Assembly: GCF_004022265.1 (NCBI RefSeq)
Contig: NZ_SAVB01000001.1
Span: forward strand, 1 to 64,000
Reading direction: 5' to 3'
DNA length: 64,000 nt
Origin: Paenirhodobacter ferrireducens
Lineage (GTDB): Bacteria; Pseudomonadota; Alphaproteobacteria; Rhodobacterales; Rhodobacteraceae
This document shows, one piece after another, positions 27,190 through 37,483 of the stretch; position 1 is the first letter of the stretch, and each line of letters starts with the position of its first letter. A model generated the notes under the pieces. The model did no database searches, was not told where the DNA came from, and saw nothing but the letters and a program-made list of their open reading frames with translations. The translations under genes were made by a program, and so were the position numbers.

Positions 27190-27578
27190 GTGGCAGGGCG
27201 TGCCCGCACGGCCACGGGGCTCAGCTCCTCGATGCGGAAAGGGTGCGACAAAGCGGGACTGCCGCTCTGTTCGGCGCATGGACTCCGCAAGGCAATTTGC
27301 CGGCGTGTGGCCGAAATCGAGGGGGACGTCTTCAAGGTGATGGCGGTCAGTGGTCACACCGACATCAAGGAAGCGCAGAAATAGTGCGCACGTTCGGTCG
27401 CAAGAAGAAGGCCGACGCTGCGATTTCCAGCCTTCCGAGCGGGGGAAATGGGGAGCAGGGATTGACGAACCCTCTTGATGGGTTCGGCAAAAATGAAGGT
27501 AAGACTCTGAGAAAAAAGGGAAAATTATGGTATTTGGTAGGCCCGGAGGGATTCGAACCCCCAACCAAGGCGTTATGA
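27190..27578 (+). pseudogene. tyrosine recombinase (integrase), C-terminal fragment reading into the tRNA
   Basis: The fragment has KAGLPLCSAHGLRKAICRR (box II with HGLRK) and MAVSGHTDIKEAQ (box with GH). A frameshift at about 27382 then leads to FGRKKKADAAISSLPSGGNG and finally GPEGFEPPTKAL, which is the antisense of the tRNA 3' half. The tyrosine nucleophile codon region is at the shift. Ending inside a tRNA gene is typical of integrases that use it as attachment site. Confidence 0.8.
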
Positions 27579-27610
27579 GCGCCCTGCTCTGACCATTGAG
27601 CTACAGGCCC
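27535..27610 (-). tRNA. tRNA with CAT anticodon, probably tRNA-Ile2 (k2C), attachment site
   Basis: Read on the minus strand, GGGCCTGTAGCTCAATGGTC begins a full cloverleaf: D arm AGCTC, anticodon loop CTCATAA, T loop TTCGAAT and an encoded CCA. The anticodon is CAT. The acceptor and the CTCATAA loop fit the lysidine-modified isoleucine tRNA better than elongator Met, but Met is not excluded. The first acceptor pair is G-T, possibly because the 3' end was regenerated by an integrating element. The integrase fragment overlaps its 3' half. Confidence 0.9.
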
Positions 27611-27690
27611 AGCATGGTTTTCCGTCTATCATGGTGACTGCGAGCGTCAAGGAATGCCTGCACCGGGAGGCGCGGATTTGCGGCCGGCGA

Positions 27691-27939
27691 TCAGCTCCGG
27701 CACGCCGGCGTGCCGCGATCGAAGACCGAACTGCAGGAGGTGGCGGCCGAATCTCGTGCCGGCTGGCTGGCGCTTTCCGCGGTGGGGCCGCTTTGTGTGC
27801 CATCGGGCCGGTCGGGCGGTGTCGTCTCCTCCCGCACCACGGGGGAGGGCTCGCCCACGGGCGCGGTGACGCCGCCGGCAAGAACCGCGGAGCCGGTGCC
27901 CGCGATCACGAGCAGGGTTGCAACGGCGATGCGTTTCAT
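27691..27939 (-). CDS. small secreted protein, 82 aa
   Basis: MKRIAVATLLVIAGTGSAVL followed by AGGVTAPVGEPSPVV is a signal peptide plus a Pro/Glu-rich start seen in many small Rhodobacteraceae periplasmic proteins. The remainder is polar and low in complexity (RPDGTQSGPTAESASQPARD). A GAGGACAGG ribosome-binding site precedes the ATG. Function unknown. It is divergent from purM. Confidence 0.6.
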   Translation of the reverse strand: MKRIAVATLLVIAGTGSAVLAGGVTAPVGEPSPVVREETTPPDRPDGTQSGPTAESASQPARDSAATSCSSVFDRGTPACRS

Positions 27940-28150
27940 CCTGTCCTCGAAATGACGCGCGCATGGCGAGGCGGCTTTGAGCCCGCCCTGATGCGCTCTT
28001 GAAATCCCCGTGACTCTAGCGCCGGCGCGCCTTGCTGCGCAAGGTGGCACGGCGGCGGAGATTGTGCCGCAGGGGCGGGCGGGACGATTGCCCCTGCGCC
28101 GCGAACGCGATAAAGGCAGGGCGAAACCTGTCGCGAACCCGGAGCCTGCC

Positions 28151-29193
<1,043 letters not shown>

Positions 29194-29197
<4 letters not shown>

Positions 29198-29781
29198 AAC
29201 GCGTCGCGATCCTGATCTCGGGGGGCGGGTCGAACATGATCCGCCTCGTCGAGACGATGCAGGCCGAGGGCTATGCGGCGCCGGTGCTGGTCGCTTCGAA
29301 CGACCCCACGGCGGCGGGGCTTGCGAAGGCCGCGGTGAAGGGGGTTCCGACCGTCGCCGTCGACCATCGCCCCTTCGGCAAGGATCGCGCCGCCTTCGAG
29401 GCCGAGCTGCTGCAACCGCTGCTGGCGGCCGAGCCGGACGTGCTCTGCCTTGCGGGCTTCATGCGGGTGCTGACGCCCGGCTTCGTCACCCGCTTCTCGG
29501 GGCGGATGCTGAACATCCACCCCTCGCTCTTGCCGAAATACCCGGGGCTGCACACGCATCAGCGTGCCCTCGATGCCGGCGATGCCGAGGCCGGCTGCAC
29601 CGTGCACGAGGTCACGCCGGTGCTCGACGATGGCCCGATCCTCGGTCAGGCGCGGGTGCCGGTGCTGCCGGGCGACGATGCCGACACGCTCGCCGCGCGG
29701 GTGCTGACAATGGAACATCAGCTTTACCCCGCCGTGCTGCGCCGCTTCGTGGCGGGCGACCGGACGCCGGTTCTGCTCTGA
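29194..29781 (+). CDS. purN: phosphoribosylglycinamide formyltransferase
   Basis: The 195-residue GAR transformylase transfers a formyl group from 10-formyl-THF. Motifs: [41 protein letters not shown] with the catalytic Asn/His, and [17 protein letters not shown] with the Asp. The GTG start at 29194 lies in the stop of purM (GTGA) and fits the family N-terminus exactly. Terminator at 29850. Confidence 0.97.
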
Positions 29782-29818
29782 CGCCGCCGCGCCCGGCCGC
29801 AAGGTTGGCGCCTCCGGC

Positions 29819-29843
29819 GGAGGTATTTTCGGCAAGATGAAAG
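29819..29843 (+). repeat. intergenic repeat, GGAGGTATTTTCGGCAAGATG type
   Basis: One copy of a short dispersed intergenic element related to those at 37412, 44656, 49512, 52335 (twice) and 61581. It sits just before the purMN terminator hairpin. Confidence 0.65.
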
Positions 29844-29849
29844 CCGATG

Positions 29850-29877
29850 GCCCGGTCCTTTCGCGACCGGGCTTTTT
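29850..29877 (+). terminator. rho-independent terminator after purMN
   Basis: Stem GCCCGGTC / GACCGGGC with a 7-base loop, followed directly by TTTTT. Confidence 0.85.
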
Positions 29878-30039
29878 CTTGGGCCAAATCCTCCCGCCGG
29901 AGGCTTCCGGCCGCGCCGCGGGCCCTGCCGGAGCAGGTATTTGCACGCGCGGCCCCGCAAGCGGCTTTCCTTTCCGCCGGCGACTCCCTAAAGGTCGGAA
30001 AACAACGGAATGCGGGATGACCCCGCGGACAGGACGCCG

Positions 30040-31197
30040 ATGCAGACCATCACCACCACCGAAGCCCTCGCCGAATTCTGTGCGAAGGCGAAAGCCCAGC
30101 CCTACGTCACCGTCGACACCGAGTTCCTGCGCGAACGCACCTACTGGTCGAAGCTGTGCCTCGTGCAACTCGCGATCCCGCCGGCCAAGGACGGCGAGGC
30201 GGTGCTTCTCGACCCGCTGGCCGAGGGGCTCTCGCTCGAACCGCTCTACGACCTCTTCCGCCACGAGGCGACGGTGAAGGTCTTCCATGCCGCGCGTCAG
30301 GATCTCGAGATCTTCTTCGTCGACGCGGGCCTCTTCCCGAAGCCGCTCTTCGACACCCAGGTCGCCGCGATGGTGTGCGGCTTCGGCGAGCAGGTCGGCT
30401 ACGAGACGCTGGTGAAGAAGATCGCCCGCCAGGCGCTCGACAAGACCTCGCGCTTCACCGACTGGTCGCGCCGGCCGCTGACCGATGCGCAGAAGAATTA
30501 CGCCATCGCCGATGTCACCCATCTGCGGGTGATCTACGAGTTCCTGTCGAAGGAGCTGGAGAAATCGGGCCGCCACGTCTGGGTCGAGGAAGAGGAGGCG
30601 ATCTTGCTTTCGCCCGACACCTATACCACGCTGCCCGAAGACGCCTGGCTTCGGGTGAAGACCCGCACCACCTCGGGGCGGTTCCTCGCCGTGGTGCGCG
30701 AGCTTGCCCGCTTCCGCGAGGGCTATGCGCAGAACAAGAACATCCCGCGCTCGCGCATCTTCAAGGATGACGCATTGCTGGAACTGGCTTCGACCCGGCC
30801 CACCACGCTCGACGAGCTCGGCAAGTCGCGGCTTCTGCTGCGCGAGGCGCGGCGGGGCGACATCGCCGAGGGCATCATCACCGCGGTGAAGGCCGCGCTC
30901 GAGATGGAGCCGGAGAACTATCCGCATGTGCCCGACGAGCAGCACCAGCTGCAGGTGAACACGGCACTGGCCGACCTGCTGCGTGTGCTGCTGAAGGCGA
31001 AATCCGAGGAGACCGGGGTGGCGGCCAAGCTGATCGCCACCTCGTCCGATCTCGACCGCATCGCCGCGGGCAAGCGCGACGTGCCGGCGCTGACCGGCTG
31101 GCGCGCCGATGTCTTTGGCCGCGATGCGCTGCGTCTGGCGAAGGGCGAGATCGGCCTCACCGCCGCAGGTGGCGCGGTGCGCGTCGTCGTGGTGTAA
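30040..31197 (+). CDS. rnd: ribonuclease D
   Basis: The 385-residue 3'-5' exoribonuclease trims tRNA precursors. The DEDD exonuclease motifs are visible: YVTVDTEFLRERTYW (Asp, Glu), FHAARQDLEIF (Asp), and KNYAIADVTHL (Tyr, Asp). HRDC-type helical domains follow (RFLAVVRELARFREGYAQNK onward). ATG 30040 follows AGGACG; an upstream GTG/ATG at 30010 would add ten unconserved residues. A GC hairpin at 31205-31227 lies between it and convergent hisC. Confidence 0.95.
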   Translation: MQTITTTEALAEFCAKAKAQPYVTVDTEFLRERTYWSKLCLVQLAIPPAKDGEAVLLDPLAEGLSLEPLYDLFRHEATVKVFHAARQDLEIFFVDAGLFPKPLFDTQVAAMVCGFGEQVGYETLVKKIARQALDKTSRFTDWSRRPLTDAQKNYAIADVTHLRVIYEFLSKELEKSGRHVWVEEEEAILLSPDTYTTLPEDAWLRVKTRTTSGRFLAVVRELARFREGYAQNKNIPRSRIFKDDALLELASTRPTTLDELGKSRLLLREARRGDIAEGIITAVKAALEMEPENYPHVPDEQHQLQVNTALADLLRVLLKAKSEETGVAAKLIATSSDLDRIAAGKRDVPALTGWRADVFGRDALRLAKGEIGLTAAGGAVRVVVV

Positions 31198-31235
31198 GAC
31201 TTTTCGGGCCCGGCTTGTCCGGGCCCGAGTGCCGC

Positions 31236-32297
31236 TCAGGCGGCCTTGATCGCGTCGATCTCGGACAGCAGCCGGTCGCAGTCAGCGGCGGTGCCGATCG
31301 AGATCCGCAGCCAGTCCCGTGTCCGCCCCTTCGCGAAATGCCGCACCAGGATGCCGCGCTCGCGCAGCGCCTGCAGCATCTCGGCCGCGCCAAGGCCCGT
31401 TGGGGAGGCAAAGACGAAGTTCGCGGCCGAGGGCAGCACCGAAAAGCCGCGGGCCTGAAGCCCCGCGGTCAGCCGCGCACGGTCGGCCATCACCTTGTGC
31501 CGCGTCTCGTCGAACCAGGCCGTATCCTCCCAAGCTGCCAGCGCGCCAGCGAGCGCCAGCCGGTCGAGCGGGTAGGAGTTGAAACTGTCCTTGATCCGGG
31601 TGAGCCCCTCGATCAGCGCGGGCTGGCCAAGCGCAAAGCCCACCCGCAACCCGGCAAGGCTGCGCGATTTCGAGAAGGTCTGCACCACCAGCAGGTTGTC
31701 GTAGCGCGCGACCAGCGGCGCCATGCTGTCCGCGCCGAAATCGATATAGGCCTCGTCGACCAGCACCACGACATCGGGGTTCGCCTGCAGCACCCGCTCG
31801 ATCGCGGCCGGGGGCAGGGCGATGCCGGTCGGGGCATTGGGGTTGGCGATCACGATGCCGGCGCAGGGGCCCGCAAGCGCCTCGGTGTTCAGGCTGAAAT
31901 CGGCATCGAGCGGCACCTGCCGGAACGGGATGCCGTAAAGCGTGCAATAGGTCGGATAGAAGCTGTAGCTGACATCGGGGAACAGCAGTTCTCCCTTGCC
32001 GCGGAAGAAGGCGTGGAAGGCATGGGCCAGCACCTCGTCCGAGCCGTTGCCGGCAAAGACGTGATCCGCGCCGAGGCCGAAGCGCGCACCGATCGCGGTG
32101 CGCAGTGCCGCCGCCGTCGGGTCGGGGTAAAGCCGCAGCGCATCGCCGGTCGCGGCCCGGATCGCCTCGATGGCGCGGGGCGAGGGGCCATAGGGGTTCT
32201 CGTTGGTGTTGAGCTTGACGAAGGTGCGGTCCTTCGGCTGCTCGCCCGGCGTGTAGGGGGCAAGCGCCTCGACCCCCGGGCTCCAGAACCTGCTCAT
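31236..32297 (-). CDS. hisC: histidinol-phosphate aminotransferase
   Basis: This 353-residue class II PLP aminotransferase converts imidazole acetol phosphate to histidinol phosphate. Motifs: [12 protein letters not shown] near the N-terminus, [27 protein letters not shown] and the PLP lysine in [14 protein letters not shown] (Lys210), plus Arg in RDWLRISIG. It stands alone, away from other his genes. Such enzymes can also act on aromatic amino acids. Divergent-side neighbour is the lipoprotein gene, same strand, 76 bases upstream. Confidence 0.95.
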   Translation of the reverse strand: MSRFWSPGVEALAPYTPGEQPKDRTFVKLNTNENPYGPSPRAIEAIRAATGDALRLYPDPTAAALRTAIGARFGLGADHVFAGNGSDEVLAHAFHAFFRGKGELLFPDVSYSFYPTYCTLYGIPFRQVPLDADFSLNTEALAGPCAGIVIANPNAPTGIALPPAAIERVLQANPDVVVLVDEAYIDFGADSMAPLVARYDNLLVVQTFSKSRSLAGLRVGFALGQPALIEGLTRIKDSFNSYPLDRLALAGALAAWEDTAWFDETRHKVMADRARLTAGLQARGFSVLPSAANFVFASPTGLGAAEMLQALRERGILVRHFAKGRTRDWLRISIGTAADCDRLLSEIDAIKAA

Positions 32298-32373
32298 GCT
32301 GTGCCTCCGCTTGTGGCCGTTCCGGGCCGCAACCTAGCGCAGGCCCGGCACCGCGACCATCGCGAAACGGCGC

Positions 32374-32868
32374 TCAGCGGCTGATCGAGCGTTCGTTCTG
32401 CGCCCCGATCACCACGATCTTGCGGGTGTCGGCAAGGCGCACGTTGTTGATGAAGGCCGCTGCCGTCACCGTGCGCGAGCCTGCGTTCATCACCCGCTGC
32501 GAGGCGGGCGAGCCGGGCTCGGGCGGGGCGACGACGAAGCGGTAGGTGATGACGCCATCGACCGGGCGGGCGTCGTCATCGGCCTCGAGCGCGGCGCCCC
32601 ACCACCCTTGCGTCGGCGGCAGGCCGGTGACCGAGACGATGGCGCCGGTCGGCGTGCGCTTGATCTCGAGCGTGCTGACGTCGGCCACGAGGGTGCGGTG
32701 ATCGGCCTTGGCCTTGAGATAGCCGGTCTTCGGCTCGAGGGTCTGCACCTTTTCGGACTTGCCGAACCAGTTCCGCGGGTTCACCCGGCTTTCCTTCCAG
32801 CCGCCGCAGCCGGCGAGCGCGACGGAAAGGGCGAGCGGAAGGACAAGGGCGGGGCGAAGCGGTTTCAT
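32374..32868 (-). CDS. putative lipoprotein, 164 aa
   Basis: MKPLRPALVLPLALSVALAG followed by CGG is a lipoprotein signal with the lipobox ALAGC. The mature part reads WKESRVNPRNWFGKSEKVQT and later TPTGAIVSVTGLPPTQGWWG and ITYRFVVAPPEPGSPASQRV, a pattern conserved in Rhodobacteraceae hypothetical lipoproteins. Attachment to the inner or outer membrane cannot be decided (Gly at +2 favours outer). It lies divergently from sufE. Function unknown. Confidence 0.8.
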   Translation of the reverse strand: MKPLRPALVLPLALSVALAGCGGWKESRVNPRNWFGKSEKVQTLEPKTGYLKAKADHRTLVADVSTLEIKRTPTGAIVSVTGLPPTQGWWGAALEADDDARPVDGVITYRFVVAPPEPGSPASQRVMNAGSRTVTAAAFINNVRLADTRKIVVIGAQNERSISR

Positions 32869-33005
32869 GGCGTCTCCGGTCTGGTGCGCGCGGCAGGCGT
32901 GCGCTTTGCCCTTGGGTAGCCGATCGCGGGGCTTTTGAAAAGCCGCCACTGGACCCTTGCGGCGTGCGGGGGTAGGCAGGGGAAAACCCGTGCAAGGAGG
33001 GGACC

Positions 33006-33434
33006 ATGGCCAGCGCCGCCTTCGAGGAGATCGCCGAAACCTTCGACTTCCTGGATGACTGGGAAGACCGCTATCGCCACGTCATCGAGCTGGGAAAGGC
33101 GCTGCCGGACATGGACCCGGCGCTGAAAGTGCCGGCGACCAAGGTCGAGGGCTGTGCAAGCCAGGTCTGGCTCTTGCCGCGGATCGCGGGCACCGGCCCC
33201 GCCGCGCGCGTCGACTTCGAGGGCGAGTCGGATGCGATGATCGTCGAGGGGCTGATCGCGATCCTGCACGCGCTCTATTCCGGGCTGAGCGCGTCCGAGG
33301 TGCTGACCGTCGACGCCAAGGCCGAGCTTGGCCGGCTCGGTCTGAACGAGCACCTGAGCCAGCAGCGCTCGAACGGGCTTGCGGCGATGGTCGAACGGAT
33401 CCGCAAGCTCGCGGCCGAGGCTGCGGCGGGCTGA
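33006..33434 (+). CDS. sufE: SufE-type sulfur acceptor
   Basis: The 142-residue protein has the SufE core: FLDDWEDRYRHVIELGKALP, then KVEGCASQVWL with the active Cys that takes sulfane sulfur from SufS, then ILHALYSGLSASEVL and LSQQRSNGLAAMVERI. It serves Fe-S cluster assembly. An AAGGAGG ribosome-binding site precedes the ATG. bolA, also linked to Fe-S metabolism, lies nearby. Confidence 0.95.
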   Translation: MASAAFEEIAETFDFLDDWEDRYRHVIELGKALPDMDPALKVPATKVEGCASQVWLLPRIAGTGPAARVDFEGESDAMIVEGLIAILHALYSGLSASEVLTVDAKAELGRLGLNEHLSQQRSNGLAAMVERIRKLAAEAAAG

Positions 33435-33504
33435 GAGAGACGGGCAGGGGGCGTCGCCCCCGGCGAGCAGTGGACTGAAAACGGGGGGCTTGCGCCCCCC
33501 GGTC

Positions 33505-34128
33505 TCATTTGAAGTTGCGGCTGTCCTTGATCTGGTCCCAGGCCCAGACCACCTCCTGCAGCATTTCCTCCTGGCTGCGGTCGCCGCCGTTCATGTCCGG
33601 GTGCAACACCTTGATCAGCGCCTTGTAGCTCTTGCGGATCTCGGCCTTGGTCATGCTGTCCTTGGCGTCGAGAATGTCGAGCGCGCGGCGCTCGGTCGGC
33701 GGCAGCTTGCGCCCGACGACGGTGCGGCCGGGGTTCTGCGTGGCGTTCTCGCCCAGCAGCTCCTGCGGGTCCGAGATCCCGTGCCGGGCCCAGCCCATTT
33801 CCTCCTTCGAGCGCCCGAAGGGCTTCGTCGGCCGTTCCCAGACCGTTGCATTCTCGAGGAAGCGCTGGAACTCCTCTTCCGACTGTCCCTGGAAATAGTT
33901 CCAGTTCAGGTTGTACTCGCGCACATGGTCCTTGCAGAACCAGAAATAGTCGTCGAGCACCTTCGGGCTTTTCGGCGCCCGGTACTGGCCGGGCTCGGTG
34001 CAGCCCTCGTGGTCGCATTTGCGCGTCGAGGTCTCGAATGCGCCCGACATCCCGCGCTTGCCCTTGGTCCGACGCTTCTTGTCGGCGGCTGCCGAGATGT
34101 TGAAGCCGAAGGGATCGGTCCCGCTCAT
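33505..34128 (-). CDS. J-domain (DnaJ-like) protein
   Basis: The 207-residue protein begins MSGTDPFGFNISAAADKKRR and has an N-terminal Cys/His region (RKCDHEGCTEPGQYRAPK...FWFCKDHV) that may bind zinc. The J domain is at the C-terminus: ALDILDAKDSMTKAEIRKSY and KALIKVLHPDMNGGDRSQEE with the HPD tripeptide. Such C-terminal J proteins recruit DnaK, sometimes for a specific client. It is divergent from bolA. The start ATG 34128 was chosen because the longer frame overlaps the intergenic region. Confidence 0.88.
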   Translation of the reverse strand: MSGTDPFGFNISAAADKKRRTKGKRGMSGAFETSTRKCDHEGCTEPGQYRAPKSPKVLDDYFWFCKDHVREYNLNWNYFQGQSEEEFQRFLENATVWERPTKPFGRSKEEMGWARHGISDPQELLGENATQNPGRTVVGRKLPPTERRALDILDAKDSMTKAEIRKSYKALIKVLHPDMNGGDRSQEEMLQEVVWAWDQIKDSRNFK

Positions 34129-34240
34129 GTCTGCCTCTTGTCCTTTTCGCATTCCCGCGTGGCGGCCCGCTTGACGGGGCCGGCCGACTCGGGCCACGCA
34201 GTCTAAGCAATTTGCCACGAGGCGAAAGGGGCGCAGCACG

Positions 34241-34564
34241 ATGACGGGCGGAAATTCACCGGTGGCTGACGAGATCCGGGCGCGGCTTGCGGCGCTCGAA
34301 CCGAGCCATCTGGAAATCATCGACGAAAGCGCGCGTCACGCCGGCCATTCGGCCGCCGCCGTGGCCGGCGAAAGCCATTTCCGGCTGCGGCTTTGGGTGC
34401 CGTCTCTGGCGCAGGCCTCGCGGATCGCACGGCACCGGGCCGTCCATGCCGCACTCGGGCCCGGGCTGCTGGCCCGGGTTCATGCGCTGGCGATCGAGTT
34501 CGAGGATCAGACCTCTTCTTCCTCGGCCGGGCCGAGTCGCGGCGCCTTGCCCTCGGGCGCATAG
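34241..34564 (+). CDS. BolA-family protein
   Basis: The 107-residue product has the BolA fold: VADEIRARLAALEPSHLEII, DESARHAGHSAAAVAGESHF (His and Gly conserved), then ARHRAVHAALGPGLLARVHA LAIE. BolA proteins work with monothiol glutaredoxins in Fe-S and iron regulation. The last 58 bases overlap the 3' end of the convergent DUF4177 gene; BolA proper ends at about Glu90, so the Ser/Gly tail is a non-conserved extension into that overlap. Confidence 0.9.
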   Translation: MTGGNSPVADEIRARLAALEPSHLEIIDESARHAGHSAAAVAGESHFRLRLWVPSLAQASRIARHRAVHAALGPGLLARVHALAIEFEDQTSSSSAGPSRGALPSGA

Positions 34565-34875
34565 ACCGAGAGCATCCGCGCCCGCCGCTCGGCGGCGCTT
34601 TGCGCAGCCAGCGCGGGGGCCTCGCCCGAGATCCCCTCGCCGCGGAACGGGCGACGGAAGACGAGCAGGTTGTGGAACACCGTCGTCTTCGAGGTCAGGC
34701 CCGCGCGCTCCTCGGCCGGAAGCGCCTCGGCGCGCCAGTATTCCCAGCCCTCCGCCGCGAGTTCGTTCATCGTGAGCGTGAGCGCATGGGCGAAACGTTC
34801 CGCCCCGGTCTTCAGCCCGCGTTCCTTCTCGCCTCGTTGCGGGGCGGGGATCACCTTGTATTCATAAGCCTGCAT
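34507..34875 (-). CDS. DUF4177-like protein
   Basis: The 122-residue protein starts MQAYEYKVIPAPQRGEKERG and has LTMNELAAEGWEYWRAEALP followed by TTVFHNLLVFRRP, the short beta-alpha-beta pattern of DUF4177. The C-terminus is acidic (RLGPAEEEEV). Function unknown. The gene converges on bolA with a 58-base 3' overlap. A hairpin at about 34960-34983 lies upstream. Confidence 0.75.
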   Translation of the reverse strand: MQAYEYKVIPAPQRGEKERGLKTGAERFAHALTLTMNELAAEGWEYWRAEALPAEERAGLTSKTTVFHNLLVFRRPFRGEGISGEAPALAAQSAAERRARMLSVYAPEGKAPRLGPAEEEEV

Positions 34876-35122
34876 GACGCACCTCTTTGCGGGGCCGTTG
34901 TTACCGAGTTGTGCGGGACGGTCAAGGAACGAAGGGGTGAGCCGCGAAAAAGCGGGACTGCGGTGCAGTCCCGCCGCGGCGAACGCCGCGACCGTGGAGG
35001 GGCGGGGGGAAGAAAAAGTCGGGGTTGCGGGGGGCTGGCCTGCGTAAAGCGGTGGAAAACCCCACTTGCACATTTGTGGCCCGGGCGCTGTGCTGGGAGC
35101 AGCATGGCAAGGGAGACCGGTG

Positions 35123-35665
35123 ATGGAAGAGATGCCGCTGGGCAGGGCGTTCACCCTGCTCGAGCCCGGGCCGGTGATCTGGGTGGTGACCGACGACGGG
35201 ACGCGGGCGAATGTGATGACGATCAGCTGGACGATAGTGCTCGACTTCGATGCGCGTTTCGCGATCTGCACCGGGCCCTGGAACAGCTCCTATGCCGCGC
35301 TCGAGGAACAGCGCGACTGCGTGATCGCAATTCCGCCGGCCGAGATGATCGACACCGTGCTGGGGGTGGGGACCTGCTCGGGCAAGGTGGTGGACAAGAT
35401 CGCGCGCTTCGGCCTGCGCACCCAGCCCGCGCGCCACGTCCGCCCGCCGCTCCTTGCCGATTGCATCGCCGCTGTCGAATGCCGCGTCGTCGACATCGTC
35501 GAGGCGCACAGCATCGTGGTGCTGCAGGGCGTGGCGGCCTGGACCAACCCGGCGCTTTCGGGGGCGCGGATGCTGCATGCCGTGGGCGACGGCACCTTCA
35601 TCGCCGATGGCGAGCATTTCGACCGGCGCGCGCAGATGGCCTCGAAACTGCCGCCGGGGATCTGA
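35123..35665 (+). CDS. flavin reductase-like (FMN-binding split barrel) protein
   Basis: The 180-residue protein has the flavin-reductase-like pattern: GRAFTLLEPGPVIWVVTDDG, TRANVMTISWTIVLDFDARF, TGPWNSSYAALEEQRDCVIA and VVDKIARFGLRTQPARHVRP. Members bind FMN and reduce flavins or act as oxygenase partners; the real substrate is unknown. ATG 35123 with GGGAGACC before it. A bidirectional hairpin at 35673 separates it from convergent gatB. Confidence 0.82.
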   Translation: MEEMPLGRAFTLLEPGPVIWVVTDDGTRANVMTISWTIVLDFDARFAICTGPWNSSYAALEEQRDCVIAIPPAEMIDTVLGVGTCSGKVVDKIARFGLRTQPARHVRPPLLADCIAAVECRVVDIVEAHSIVVLQGVAAWTNPALSGARMLHAVGDGTFIADGEHFDRRAQMASKLPPGI

Positions 35666-35672
35666 ACGGAAC

Positions 35673-35692
35673 AGGGCGCCCGAAGGCGCCCT
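35673..35692. terminator. bidirectional hairpin between flavin reductase gene and gatB
   Basis: AGGGCGCC / GGCGCCCT with a CGAA tetraloop between two convergent genes; no long T run. Confidence 0.6.
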
Positions 35693-35716
35693 GACCCCTG
35701 TCGCGCGGCCCCGGGA

Positions 35717-37234
35717 TCAGATCCCGAGCTTCTGCGCCACGATTTCCTTCACCGCGGCCGGGTTCGCCTTGCCGCCCGAGGCCTTGATCACCTGGCCGAC
35801 GAACCAGCCCACCAGCTTCGGGTTGGCCTTCGCCTTCTCGACCTCGGCCGGGCTTTCCGCGATGATCTTGTCCACCGCAGCCTCGATCGCGCCAAGGTCG
35901 GTGACCTGCTTCATGCCGCGTGCGGTGACGATCTCGGCCGGATCGCCGCCCTCGGTATAGACGATCTCGAACAGGTCCTTGGCGATCTTGCCCGAGATGT
36001 CGCCCGACTTGATCAGGGTGATGATGCCGCCAAGCTGCGCGGGGCTCATCGGGCTTGCGTCGATCTCGGCACCGTCCTTCTTCAGCCGGCCGAAGAGCTC
36101 GTTGATGACCCAGTTCGCGGCCAGCTTGCCGTCGTCGCACACCGCCACGACCGCCTCGAAGTAATCGGCATTCTCGACCTCGGCGGTCAGCACCGAGGCG
36201 TCGTATTCGCTCAGCCCAAGCGCATCGACGAAGCGCGCCTTCTTCTCGTCCGGCAACTCCGGCATCGCCGCGGCGATGCCGTCGACCCAGCCCTGCTCGA
36301 TCTCGAGCGGCAGCAGGTCGGGGCAGGGGAAGTAGCGATAGTCATGCGCCTCTTCCTTCGAGCGCATCGAGCGCGTCTCGTTCTTGTCCGGATCGTAGAG
36401 GCGGGTTTCCTGCACCACCACGCCGCCATCCTCGAGAATCGCGATCTGGCGGCGCGCCTCGTAGTCGATCGCGGCCTGGATGAAGCGCATCGAGTTCATG
36501 TTCTTCAGCTCGCAGCGCGTGCCGAGATGGCTGAAATCCTGCGTTTCCTGGTATTTCTCGTATTGCCCGGGGCGGCAGACCGAGACGTTCACGTCGCAGC
36601 GCAGGTTGCCGTTTTGCATGTTGCCGTCACAGGTGCCCAGATAGCGCAGGATCTGGCGCAGCTTCACGACATAGGCAGCCGCCTCCTCAGGGCCGCGGAT
36701 GTCGGGGCGCGAGACGATCTCCATCAGCGCGACGCCGGTGCGGTTCAGGTCGACGAAGGACATGGTCGGGTCCATGTCGTGGATCGACTTGCCGGCGTCC
36801 TGCTCGAGGTGGATGCGCTCGATCCGCACCTTGCGGGCAACGCCCGGGCCCATGTCGACGAGGATCTCGCCCTCGCCCACGATCGGGTGGTAGAGCTGGC
36901 TGATCTGATAGCCCTGCGGCAGGTCGGGATAGAAGTAGTTCTTCCGGTCGAAGGCCGAGCGCAGGTTGATCGCCGCTTTCAGGCCAAGCCCGGTCTTCAC
37001 CGCCTGGGCGATGCAGAATTCGTTGATCACCGGCAGCATGCCGGGCATCGCGGCGTCGACGAAGGCGACGTGGCTGTTCGGTTCCGCGCCGAAGCCGGTC
37101 GAGGCGCCGGAGAAGAGCTTGGCGTTCGAGCTCACCTGCGCGTGCACCTCCATCCCGATCACCAGTTCCCAGTCGGCCTTTGCGCCGGCGATGACTTTCG
37201 GTTCGGGGGTCTTGTAGCTGAGATGGTCGAGCAT
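35717..37234 (-). CDS. gatB: aspartyl/glutamyl-tRNA amidotransferase subunit B
   Basis: The 505-residue subunit activates misacylated Glu-tRNA-Gln or Asp-tRNA-Asn with ATP before amidation. Motifs: [82 protein letters not shown] and [20 protein letters not shown]. The GatB/YqeY domain ends the protein ([20 protein letters not shown]). Full length. gatC and gatA are not in the window. Confidence 0.97.
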   Translation of the reverse strand: MLDHLSYKTPEPKVIAGAKADWELVIGMEVHAQVSSNAKLFSGASTGFGAEPNSHVAFVDAAMPGMLPVINEFCIAQAVKTGLGLKAAINLRSAFDRKNYFYPDLPQGYQISQLYHPIVGEGEILVDMGPGVARKVRIERIHLEQDAGKSIHDMDPTMSFVDLNRTGVALMEIVSRPDIRGPEEAAAYVVKLRQILRYLGTCDGNMQNGNLRCDVNVSVCRPGQYEKYQETQDFSHLGTRCELKNMNSMRFIQAAIDYEARRQIAILEDGGVVVQETRLYDPDKNETRSMRSKEEAHDYRYFPCPDLLPLEIEQGWVDGIAAAMPELPDEKKARFVDALGLSEYDASVLTAEVENADYFEAVVAVCDDGKLAANWVINELFGRLKKDGAEIDASPMSPAQLGGIITLIKSGDISGKIAKDLFEIVYTEGGDPAEIVTARGMKQVTDLGAIEAAVDKIIAESPAEVEKAKANPKLVGWFVGQVIKASGGKANPAAVKEIVAQKLGI

Positions 37235-37411
37235 GGTCCGCTTCCGTATCAGGGTCTGGCTCGCGTTCTAGGACGTCGGCGCCGCCGGGGCAAGAACCCC
37301 GGGCGTTTCAAGCCCGGTTCCGTGCACAAGGGGGCGCGGCGCCCTCGGGCTTCGCCCTCACTCACGGGATATCGGGGGAAATTGGACGCAAAAACCCCTT
37401 CGCGCTTTCGC

Positions 37412-37470
37412 CTTGCCCGAAATACCTCGGGGGTGAATTGGCGCAGCCAAGAGGGGGCAGCGCCCCCTTC
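37412..37470. repeat. intergenic repeat plus GC hairpin
   Basis: CTTGCCCGAAATACCTCGGG, the reverse orientation of the dispersed repeat, is followed by a GAGGGGGCAGCGCCCCCTTC hairpin. The pair occupies most of the 249-base gap between gatB and dcd and may act as terminator of dcd. Confidence 0.6.
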
Positions 37471-37483
37471 TGCCCCGCCGGGT

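Noticed and set aside
31205-31227. rho-independent terminator between rnd and hisC
   Set aside because: A good CGGGCCCGG hairpin is present but no T run follows on either strand, so it is only mentioned as a hairpin.
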